From Rhynchopus euleeides (Eukaryota; Euglenozoa; Diplonemea; Diplonemida; Diplonemidae): 64,000 bases of DNA. The position numbers were made by a program, and so were the translations under genes. The stretch covers positions 1,426,001-1,490,000 of the forward strand of contig OY723323.1 in NCBI GenBank assembly GCA_963210315.1, given 5' to 3'. Numbering within the stretch: position 1 is the stretch's first letter; each line of letters starts with the position of its first letter. The notes below the pieces were generated by a model, which had not been told where the DNA came from, made no database searches, and saw only the letters and a list, made by a program, of their open reading frames with translations. Below are positions 53,303 through 62,129 of the stretch, piece by piece.

Positions 53303-56300
53303 AAACCGACCGCGCCACATCTTCGAGACCAAGCGAGACCTTCTCCTCCGGGCGGGTGACATCGAGCAGAACCCTGGTCCGGCACAGCACCTCAAGTGCC
53401 TGACCTGGAACTGCAACGGTCTCACCGAGGCGAAAAAAGCGGAACTACAGCACCACCTCGCAACCCAACGGTACGACGTCGTGCATCTGCAAGAGCTCCG
53501 AGCAGCACAGGGGGGAGACCCCAAGTTCCCGGGCTACTCCACATTTCTCCGACGCCGCACCCAGAAGCGCTGTAAAGGGACGCTCACCTCCGGAGGCGGG
53601 ATCGCAACGCTAGTGCGGGAGGACCTACACGCGACTCTCATTGCCACCGCACCAGACGCTAGTGTAACAGAGACCCTCACAGTGCGAGTCACGGGACCGG
53701 AAAGCGCCGTCACGTTCACCAATGTGTACCGCCCCTCGGGAGTCGGCACTAGCAACGACCCACGCCACGATGACTTCTCTACATCCCTGCTACCACACAC
53801 GCCGGAGTCCGTCATAGCTGGCGACTTCAACATCCACAACCGTGCCTGGGATAAACATGCGCGCTGTGACAACAAGGGAACTGATCTGTACCACTGGTCC
53901 CTCCTCAACGGCATGTCACTGTGCAACGACCCCGACCACCCCACACGCATGCGCCGCGACTCCAAGTCCTCGCCGGACATCGTCTTCGCCCACTACGAGT
54001 TGGGGGAGGTCACCTGGAATACCCTGGACCAGTGGCAATCAGACCACTTCGCCATCCAATACACCGTCCCTTTTGAACGAACGCCAGCAGCTGCGACACA
54101 CCCGGCAGCCAAGGCCCGTCAACTGTGGAACTGGGCAGCAGCGGACTGGCCCGCCTTCACCGAGGAGCTCGAACGGCTATCACGCAAAGTGACGAAGTGG
54201 TGTGACCCGAAGGAGTCCTTCCACAAGTGGCTTGGACTGGTGCGAACGGTCGCAGCCAAGCACATCCCGACGAAGCGTAGCTCACGCCCCCGCAAGAGGT
54301 GGTTCACGAGCAAGGTGAAACGCGCGGTACGGGCGCGGAACGAAGAATCACGCAGACACGCCCAGACTACACACCTGTCCCAGGACGACTACGACAAACT
54401 GGACAAGCTGACCACCGACGCCACCAACGCCGTCCTCGAAGCAAAACGCACAACTTGGGAAACCAGGTGCCAGGCTGCGAGCACCAGCAGCGACCTCGGC
54501 GCCACCTTCCGGCTTGTGCGAGAACTCGACGGCCGCAAACTTCAACAGGCCGCCTTCCCGCTTGTCGACGGAGGGGTCCCGGTGACCGACCCCAAAGCTA
54601 AGGCGGACCTCCTCTGCAGCCACTACGCCAAGATCAGTGAAGGGAACGACCAACAGTCACAATCGGTACCCACCCCGCAACATGCGAATGGCCAGACACC
54701 CCCCGAGCTCTCAGCTGCCGAAGACGACTTCTCCAAAGAGGAGCTGAGCGCAGCCCTGTCCGAACTGCAGGAGCGAAAATCCCCAGGGCCTGACGACCTC
54801 AACAACGAACTGCTGATGCACCTCGGCCCCCAAGCGCGGCAGGGACTCCTGCACGTGCTCAACCTGTCGTGGAACAGCGGCATCCTCCCCGACGCATGGA
54901 CGCGAGCAGTCATCGTCCCGATCCTGAAACCGGGGAAGCCAGCGACGGCAGCATCCTCGTACCGACCAATTGCGCTCACCAGCACAGCATGCAAGGTACT
55001 GGAAAAAATGGTGAAGAGGCGCATGGAGCAGCTCATGCTTGACGACGCATACCCGCAAGTCGAGGGGCACTGCCCGAACCAAGCGGGATTCCAGCGACTG
55101 AGATCGACAACCGACCAGCTAGCCTACATCACCCAAACAGCGACGGACGCCCTCTCCTCCGGGAAGGCAGCTGTCACCCTGTACTTCGACCTCGAGAAAG
55201 CCTTCGACAAGGTCAGCAAGCTCGCAGTCATCAACAGCGTCAGACGAAAGGGCTTCCCCCCGAAGTTCACCCGATGGCTGCACAACTACCTCAGCAACCG
55301 CCGGGCCGCCGCACAGGTGCACGGGGTGAGAAGCGACTACTACGACTTCAACAACGGTGTCCCACAAGGAACAGTGCTCTCGCCCCTGCTCTTCAACTGC
55401 GTGATGGATGACGTATCTCGAGCCATCACCGCCTCCCCGGACGTCCACCCTGCGGTGTTCGCAGATGACATTGCAGTACTCGTCGTCGGGGACACCTACA
55501 CCGACGCCCTAAGCACCGCACAGGGCGTCATATCAGCACTCGCCGCCGAAGTCCCACTCCACGGGCTGCAGCTCTCCCCCAGCAAGTGCTGCTACACGCT
55601 GATGGGAACGACGCCTGAAGCACTGGGCGAGCACAAGCGCATGGAGCTCCCAGACGGCACCCCCCTCCAGCACGACTCCACAGCAAAATACCTCGGGGTT
55701 TACATCGATGCCTGCTACACGATGTCGGACCACGTCGACCACGTCGTGACCACCTGTATGCGACGCCTGAGCATACTGCGTATGTTGGCAGGCACCGACT
55801 GGGGCTCAAGTGGAGACACGCTGCGCCAGGCCTACCTGACGTATGTCTACCCCATCCTGATGTACGCCGCAAGCGTTTACACCCCTGGCCTGACCGCGAG
55901 GAACCTCAAACGCCTGCAAGATGTCCACCGCACCGCAGCCCTGATTATCACAGGCTGCATGAAGAACACCAGCACGGCGAAGCTCCTCTGGGAATCACAC
56001 CTACGAGACCTCGACCTCGACTTCAAGGTTGCGGTGTGCACAGACCACGAACGCTTCCGCCGCGTGCCCCACTCCCCAGGATACCGGGCGCAACTAAATA
56101 CCGGGAACACGGGAGGCAGCTGGCTACATCAGGCACGGAGTCTGGTGAAATCCTCGAAGGTCGACGGGCGCACCCCCCTGCTGGCCCCCCTGCATGCAGC
56201 ACACCCCATCCCCCCCTGGGAATGGAACCTGGTGCTGCCACGAGTGCACATCCTGGCGACGCTGCCGGGGCTCACCGCCCCGAAGGCCGCCACCCCGAAA

Positions 56301-57248
56301 GACACCCTCCGGGACCTGGCAGAGCAGACCATCCAGGCCCTCCCGACGTGCGCCTGGCATGTCTACACCGACGGGTCAGTCTCCAACTCCACATCGCGGC
56401 AGCAACAGGGCGGCGCGGGCGCAGCGGTGTACAGCATGCCGGAGGGCCGCCTCAAGAAAAAGCTCGCCTGGCCGGCAGGACTCCGTTGCATCAGCTACCA
56501 GGCAGAGCTGGTGGCCATCAGAGAATCCCTCGCCCACCTATGCACCGTGGTAACCCAAGGCGAAACGGTCGCCATCCTCACCGACTCGCAGAGCGCACTG
56601 AATGCACTGCTGAGCGGCCCCCAGCGAGCGAGGGGGTCCACCGAATGGGACATCTGGCAGAGGCTGCGCAAGCTCGCCCAAACATACGATGTCACCACCC
56701 ACCTCCGCTACATCCCGTCGCATGTTGGGGTGGTAGGGAACGAACTTGCTGACAAGCAGGCGCAGATCGGTGCGTTCAAGCCCCAGATGGAGCCGATCAG
56801 CCTCGCGTCGGCCCGTGTCACCCTCCGCCGACACATATACAGCGGGACCACGTTGCCCCGCACAGACAGCGTGTACGCGTATCGGTCAGGAATCGGGGAG
56901 ACGCGACTGCAGCGCCCTGACCTCCGCATGGAGGGCCTTACCCGCTTAGGGGAAACCACCATCCGCCGCCTCCGGGCCGACCACCACCGCCTGGTGTACG
57001 ACCACGACGTCCCGGGCAGCGCACAACCACCGTGCAAACCCTGCCTGAAGCTTGCGCCGGACAGCCCCCCGCCTGGGGTCTCGCTGAAGCACCTATTCTT
57101 CGGCTGTCCCGCGACAGCGTCAGCCCGACACCACCTCACAGCCACAAGCGTGCACAACCTGCTGCTGCACAACTGCAAGGGGGCCCTACGCTACCTGGCT
57201 GAGGCAGGGGTGACGGAGCACAGCGAGAAGGACTACCTGATCTCGTGA
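53283..57248 (+). CDS. Retrotransposon ORF2: 2A, endonuclease, RT, RNase H (copy 2)
   Basis: Same 1,321-codon frame as in copy 1, in phase with ORF1 across the TGA; first in-frame ATG at 53913, already past the GDFN motif of the endonuclease. Endonuclease, RT (FADD), RNase H (TDGS, AEL, TDSQS, final Asp) and CCHC knuckle are complete. Two intact copies make present-day activity plausible. Confidence 0.88.
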   Translation, partial: RGSPPSPNRPRHIFETKRDLLLRAGDIEQNPGPAQHLKCLTWNCNGLTEAKKAELQHHLATQRYDVVHLQELRAAQGGDPKFPGYSTFLRRRTQKRCKGTLTSGGGIATLVREDLHATLIATAPDASVTETLTVRVTGPESAVTFTNVYRPSGVGTSNDPRHDDFSTSLLPHTPESVIAGDFNIHNRAWDKHARCDNKGTDLYHWSLLNGMSLCNDPDHPTRMRRDSKSSPDIVFAHYELGEVTWNTLDQWQSDHFAIQYTVPFERTPAAATHPAAKARQLWNWAAADWPAFTEELERLSRKVTKWCDPKESFHKWLGLVRTVAAKHIPTKRSSRPRKRWFTSKVKRAVRARNEESRRHAQTTHLSQDDYDKLDKLTTDATNAVLEAKRTTWETRCQAASTSSDLGATFRLVRELDGRKLQQAAFPLVDGGVPVTDPKAKADLLCSHYAKISEGNDQQSQSVPTPQHANGQTPPELSAAEDDFSKEELSAALSELQERKSPGPDDLNNELLMHLGPQARQGLLHVLNLSWNSGILPDAWTRAVIVPILKPGKPATAASSYRPIALTSTACKVLEKMVKRRMEQLMLDDAYPQVEGHCPNQAGFQRLRSTTDQLAYITQTATDALSSGKAAVTLYFDLEKAFDKVSKLAVINSVRRKGFPPKFTRWLHNYLSNRRAAAQVHGVRSDYYDFNNGVPQGTVLSPLLFNCVMDDVSRAITASPDVHPAVFADDIAVLVVGDTYTDALSTAQGVISALAAEVPLHGLQLSPSKCCYTLMGTTPEALGEHKRMELPDGTPLQHDSTAKYLGVYIDACYTMSDHVDHVVTTCMRRLSILRMLAGTDWGSSGDTLRQAYLTYVYPILMYAASVYTPGLTARNLKRLQDVHRTAALIITGCMKNTSTAKLLWESHLRDLDLDFKVAVCTDHERFRRVPHSPGYRAQLNTGNTGGSWLHQARSLVKSSKVDGRTPLLAPLHAAHPIPPWEWNLVLPRVHILATLPGLTAPKAATPKDTLRDLAEQTIQALPTCAWHVYTDGSVSNSTSRQQQGGAGAAVYSMPEGRLKKKLAWPAGLRCISYQAELVAIRESLAHLCTVVTQGETVAILTDSQSALNALLSGPQRARGSTEWDIWQRLRKLAQTYDVTTHLRYIPSHVGVVGNELADKQAQIGAFKPQMEPISLASARVTLRRHIYSGTTLPRTDSVYAYRSGIGETRLQRPDLRMEGLTRLGETTIRRLRADHHRLVYDHDVPGSAQPPCKPCLKLAPDSPPPGVSLKHLFFGCPATASARHHLTATSVHNLLLHNCKGALRYLAEAGVTEHSEKDYLIS
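53334..53381 (+). other. 2A ribosome-skipping peptide (copy 2)
   Basis: RDLLLRAGDIEQNPGP, same as copy 1; separation expected before the final Pro (53379). Confidence 0.88.
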
Positions 57249-57665
57249 AACCTGCAAAAATCAACAGCGGTCAAGGGCTTCGGCCTGACACCCCAGCACC
57301 CCCCCCCCCCCCCCCCCACCCCCAGACCCACGTCACTTTCCACGGGCCGCCAGGCGCGTCAGCGTCGGCGACCGCCCGCCCCCAGTCTGAGAGGCAGCAG
57401 CCACGACTCGGCAGGAGGCGGGCACAACAAAAAAAGGGAGAGTCGTCACTGTGCATATCAGCACGGTCCCGCCCTCTGAGCCAGACTAACCCGCCCATAA
57501 AGGAAAAGAGGAAGAGGCGACGTAAGGCAATGCCTCCGTGCGGCAAGGAGAACACGAAACAGCGTCCCCCCTCACCGGGGGACGCGACGAGCACGGCCAA
57601 AAATCGTTCAAAATCGTTCAAAACACCCCAAAAATTTTTCCGCCGTTTCACCCCCCCAGAATCTA

Positions 57666-58001
57666 GGAGGGTGTCCGGTACTCCGGATTTTCCTGATTTT
57701 TCCCGATTTTCCGAAAGTTTTGCCACTGGTTGACACAAGGGCAAATTTCGAGCAAAATCCGAAAATCAGGAAAAATCGGGAAAAAACAGGAAATCCAGGG
57801 GGGGCCACCGGAGACCCTCCCCGAAAAAATCCGATTTTTTTGGGTCGAAAAAAAAAATTTTTTTCCGACCCGAAAATCTGTATCTGAGGACTGCCACACT
57901 CTGAAAAACCGAAAAATTTCCGAAAAAAATCGAAAATTTTGGCCTTTCCTGGCCTATGTGGTCCCAAAGGGCCCAGGTTGCCCGGTTTTTCTCCCAAAAA
58001 C
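57666..58001. repeat. Left-end unit L2
   Basis: 336 bases directly repeating 51131-51476. It is preceded by the 40-base spacer (CACCCCAAAAATTTTTCCG ... CAGAATCT) that also precedes L3. Confidence 0.85.
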
Positions 58002-59059
58002 CGCCTGGGCAACGGGGTCCCAGTGCATAGCACGGAGCACTGGGACAAAAGAGGGTCCGCCTTTTTCCGTCAACTCTGACATGGGGAGGGACAGCTGGAG
58101 CCACTGGCGGGGTGCTGTGTTGACTTCAGGGGGCTCCCAATGTGCTTCGGCACACCGGGTTCTTGGCCTGCGGCGGCATGGTAGTCGGTCAGAGAGGCCA
58201 GCGCTTGGTCGGGGACTACTCAGAGAGGGCGTGTGCGGACTTCAGGGGGCTCCCAACGTGCATCTGCACACCGGGTTCTTGGCCTGCGGACGTAGATTGC
58301 CTAAAGGTTTAGAAACCGGCCGAGCCCGTGGGGGTGACGAACGTACTGCCGGCCCGGGATTGTCAAGGTTCTTTCCCCAGATGGCTCACCAGTACCACCA
58401 AACCACACGGAGAGCAAAACCGCCGGGGAGGGGGTGGGGGAAGGTGGGAAGGGCGGCATGCCGAACTACAGCAAGGATGGCCAACAATGCGATCACTGCA
58501 AACAAGGCATGGGACACAAGAGGGAAAAAAAAAAAAGGTCCTGGGTAAGACGTTAAACTGCCTGGGGGGGCCGTCCCCGGACCATGACGGGTGCCTGCAC
58601 CAGGAGTCTAGCACGGCCGTGGTCCAGGGCATGACCGAAAACTGCTTGGGTACCGAGGCTCCCCAGACCAGGAAGGGTGGAGACACCTGGAGTCTAAATA
58701 GTCACACCACGTCAGGCCAGACCTTCGCATTGCACTCCGCGAAGACTGCCACACAGCCGCGGGGCAGGTGTGCAGCCTGTGGAAAACCTCGTACAGAAAA
58801 GGGTCGGCGACCGCCCGCCCCCAGTCTGAGAGGCATCAGCCGAATCTCGGTGGAGGCGGGCACAAAACAAAAGGGAGAGTCGTCACTGTGCATATCAGCA
58901 CGGTCCCGCCCTCTGTGCCAGACCAACACACCACCAAAGGAAAAGAGGAAGAGGCGACGTAAGGCAATGCCTCCGTGCGGCCAGGAGAACACGAAATAGC
59001 GACCCCCTCAACGGGGAATGCTACGAGCACGGCCAAAAATCGTTCAAAATCGTTCAAAA
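58002..59059 (+). mobile_element. Possible non-autonomous retroelement sharing the 3' tail
   Basis: The last 257 bases (58803-59059) match the 3' UTR of the full-length elements (57364-57623) at roughly nine in ten positions, including the AAATCGTTCAAAATCG end. The 800 bases before that are unrelated and have no long frame. They contain a direct repeat of about 50 bases (58122 and 58231; GACTTCAGGGGGCTCCCAA ... CACCGGGTTCTTGGCCTG). A partner that borrows the autonomous element's 3' end would look like this; a 5'-truncated relative joined to other DNA is the alternative. Confidence 0.5.
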
Positions 59060-59101
59060 CACCCCAAAAAATTTTCCGCCGTTTCACCCCCCCAGAATCT
59101 A

Positions 59102-59200
59102 GGAGGGTGTCCGGTACTCCGGATTTTCCTGATTTTTCCCGATTTTCCGAAAGTTTTGCCACTGGTTGACACAAGGGCAAATTTCGAGCAAAATCCGAAA
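59102..59200. repeat. Left-end unit L3, truncated
   Basis: First 99 bases of the L unit, ending at CAAAATCCGAAA and then unrelated sequence. Confidence 0.85.
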
Positions 59201-59931
59201 CTCGTTGTGGTTACTGGTGCTCTGCAACATTTTCGCTGCTCGTTAGTTCCGTCCCGTTTCATTCCCAGCTGCTCAGGGAGAGCTGCCCTGTGTTTGCCGT
59301 CAAGGGCGCTGCTGATCCGTGTTCCTCATCGCGTTGTGACTCCCACTCAGCCTGGCGGGGCAGTCTTCAGCGTTCAAACTACCACTGATAGTTCCCGACG
59401 TTCGCGGATTCCGCCGCTCATCTTGCACCATCTGGGCACCAGCCGGCAACGATAGCCTGTGGCGTTGAGGACGCATCGGCTGTCTCCCGGAGCTTTTCCA
59501 ACCTCAGATCCGTGAGGCCGGCTCCCTCCCAGGTTTGCGGGTTCCATAAAGAACTCATGCGGGTGCCGCTCTCGTACCCCCGCATGCCTCTCCCGCCGCG
59601 AACGAGGGAGGCCGCCACGCATGAGGAGCTTCTCTTCGCCACCTCCCGCTGCTCGTCAGTCAGGGAGCTACACCCCGTTTTTTCGGTTGAAGTTTTTTCT
59701 GATCAGAGTTGCACCCACCGTTTCTCTCCGTCCAGCCCGAGAATGTCGAACCCTGAAAAATCGACAACACCCCACATCCTGCACCTGAGACGCGGCTTCC
59801 TTATCTGAGGGGCCGCGTTCAAATACACGGACTTTGCTAAACTGGACCCAACTCCCCACACCCTTTTTTTCGCCATTTTTTCAAAAAATACCCCAAAATT
59901 TTCCAAATTTTTCAAAAATTTCCTAACTTTA
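59201..59931. other. Right interior of the 8.8-kb element
   Basis: No recognisable gene; the longest minus frames are under 85 codons. It includes the ACTTTGCTAAACTGGACCCA stretch shared with 44651 and an A/T-rich end before the right TIR. Confidence 0.4.
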
Positions 59932-60105
59932 GGACACCCTCCTTAGTCACTTTTAGGCGATTTACGCGCGGTTTTTCGGCTGGGGAAAAGAGAGTAAGAT
60001 TTTCGAAAAAAATCGATTTTTTCGCAAAAAATCGCATTGTGTCGTAGTCGCGCGTAGTCACCCGTAGTCGCCAGGTCGAGGTTCCCAGATTCCATACCCC
60101 CCCGG

Positions 60106-61417
60106 GGTACTGAATTACCGATTTTTCGACATGTCGAAAAAAAAATTGGCCGAAAAAAAAATTTTTTTTTCGGCCGACTAAACCGAAAATCGGGCCCTCT
60201 GGGGTGCCACACCGATATTTTTCGGATTTTTTTCGGATTTTTTTTCGATTTTTTTTGGTTGGGGTGGCCACCAGTCCAGGCTGCTGCCCCAGGGTGGCCG
60301 GATTTTCGACATGTCGAAAAAAAAAAATTTGGCCGAAAAAAAATTTTTTTTTCCGGCCGACTAAACCGAAAATCGGGCCCTCTGGGGTGCCACACCGATA
60401 TTTTTCGGATTTTTTTCGGATTTTTTTTCGATTTTTTTTGGTTGGGGTGGCCACCAGTCCAGGCTGCTGCCCCAGGGTGGCCGGATTTTCGACATGTCGA
60501 AAAAAAAAATTTGGCCGAAAAAAAATTTTTTTTTTCGGCCGACTAAACCGAAAATCGGGCCCTCTGGGGTGCCACACCGATATTTTTCGGATTTTTTTCG
60601 GATTTTTTTTCGATTTTTTTCGGTTGGGGTGGCCACCAGTCCAGGCTGCTGCCCCAGGGTGGCCGGATTTTCGACATGTCGAAAAAAAAAATTTGGCCGA
60701 AAAAAAATTTTTTTTTTCGGCCGACTAAACCGAAAATCGGGCCCTCTGGGGTGCCACACCGATATTTTTCGGATTTTTTTCGGATTTTTTTTCGATTTTT
60801 TTTGGTTGGGGTGGCCACCAGTCCAGGCTGCTGCCCCAGGGTGGCCGGATTTTCGACATGTCGAAAAAAAAAATTTGGCCGAAAAAAAATTTTTTTTTCG
60901 GCCGACTAAACCGAAAATCGGGCCCTCTGGGGTGCCACACCGATATTTTTCGGATTTTTTTCGGATTTTTTTTCGATTTTTTTTGGTTGGGGTGGCCACC
61001 AGTCCAGGCTGCTGCCCCAGGGTGGCCGGATTTTCGACATGTCGAAAAAAAAAAATTTGGCCGAAAAAAAATTTTTTTTTCCGGCCGACTAAACCGAAAA
61101 TCGGGCCCTCTGGGGTGCCACACCGATATTTTTCGGATTTTTTTCGGATTTTTTTTCGATTTTTTTTGGTTGGGGTGGCCACCAGTCCAGGCTGCTGCCC
61201 CAGGGTGGCCGGATTTTCGACATGTCGAAAAAAAAAATTTGGCCGAAAAAAAAATTTTTTTTCGGCCGACTAAACCGAAAATCGGGCCCTCTGGGGTGCC
61301 ACACCGATATTTTTCGGATTTTTTTCGGATTTTTTCCCGATTTTTTTCGGTTGGGGTGGCCACCAGTCCAGGCTGCTGCCCCAGGGTGGCCGGATTTTCG
61401 ACATGTCGAAAAAAAAA
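60106..61417. repeat. 182-bp satellite, long array (7 units)
   Basis: TCGACATGTCG recurs at 60126, 60306, 60489, 60671, 60853, 61034, 61217 and 61398, so spacing is 180-183. Units are almost identical, differing mainly in A/T run lengths. Both strands read as long open frames because of composition; no protein is called. Confidence 0.95.
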
Positions 61418-61908
61418 TTTATCTCCCTAAAATAATGTTCTCTCATCAAAATAGCCTGCGGCCCTGCAAGATAAGAAGATTATTTAATCCTCCACCAGCA
61501 CAACGTTGAAAACGTGCAGTAGATTTTTCGAACCCCATAAAGTTAGATTATTTGACTGTAAAATAATGTAGACCGCCCTCCGCGTAAGTTTCTGTACAAC
61601 CTGTAAAGAAAAGCGACATTATTGCCTCACAGGGGAAATCACCTAAAATAAAAGTCGGCCAAAATAAAACAATGTCTTTAGGCAGGTCGAAACAATCTAG
61701 ATTACTTCACTGTAAACCTATGCGTGATCTGGGGTCCCTGCAGTCCAACAAATCTGCACATTATTTTACTGTCAAATAATCTAACTTTATGGGGTTCGAA
61801 AAATCCGCTGCACGTTTCAACGTTGTGCTGGTGGAGGATTAAATAATCTTCTTATCTTGCAGGGACTTAGGCTATTTTGATGAGAGAACATTATTTCAGG
61901 GAGATAAA
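61418..61908. repeat. Foldback element with about 152-bp arms
   Basis: 61418-61569 and 61758-61908 are near-perfect inverses (TTTATCTCCCTAAAATAATG at the outer end). AT-rich, with ATTATTTTAC words; it abuts the satellite directly. Non-coding. Confidence 0.85.
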
Positions 61909-61934
61909 ACAACCTATTGCACAAAAAATAATCT

Positions 61935-62129
61935 TCACATTATTTTACGCGGAGGGGGGCCTGCTACTACATAAAGTAATCACACCTCAACTCGCTTCGC
62001 TCGTTAAGGTGACTTCCACATGTCGCCTCGCTTCGCTCGGCAACATGACTTCAATTTTACGCTCGCTTCGCTCGCGTAAAATAATGTTACTTTATGTAGC
62101 AGGCCCCCCTCCGCGTAAAATAATGTGAA
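61935..62129. repeat. Foldback element with about 43-bp arms and CTCGCTTCGCTCG core
   Basis: Arms 61935-61979 and 62087-62129 (TTCACATTATTTTACGCGG outward) are inverse apart from three bases. The core has CTCGCTTCGCTCG three times (about 61990, 62027 and 62062), each itself a small hairpin. Confidence 0.85.

Larger units (their letters stand above)
51486..57623 (+). mobile_element. Full-length non-LTR retrotransposon, copy 2
   Basis: Same first and last bases and the same gene order as 16301-22435; I saw no coding difference between copies, only three extra C in the 3' UTR run. It lies between unit L1 (plus about 9 bases of CACCTCGCACCAG-type sequence) and a spacer starting CACCCCAAAAATTTTTCCG that also follows the related tail at 59059. 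No clear target duplication. Confidence 0.92.
51131..59942. mobile_element. 8.8-kb TIR element with TTA target duplication
   Basis: Ends GGAGGGTGTCC (51131-51141) and GGACACCCTCC (59932-59942) are exact inverses; TTA stands outside both (51128-51130 and 59943-59945). The intact counterpart at 41908-41930 reads CATTCTTAGTCACTTTT with a single TTA, an empty site. A 3-bp TTA duplication with G-rich TIRs fits PIF/Harbinger-like elements, but no transposase remains. The interior is occupied by retrotransposon copy 2, two extra copies of the left-end unit and a second retroelement-like segment. Confidence 0.75.
51104..61417. repeat. Composite repeat B: head plus 182-bp satellite, heavily interrupted
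   Basis: Starts GGGGGTATGGAAATTTAGTCATTCTTA (51104-51130), resumes at 59943 with TTAGTCACTTTTAGGCG, ends the head near 60105 and passes into the satellite. It is the second copy of the repeat at 41892-43250. The left flanks of the two copies differ. Confidence 0.75.

Noticed and set aside
51131..58001. L1/L2 as long terminal repeats of an LTR retrotransposon
   Set aside because: The DNA between them is a non-LTR element with its own ends, no primer-binding site or polypurine tract is evident, and a third L copy exists; better explained as repeated ends of the TIR element.
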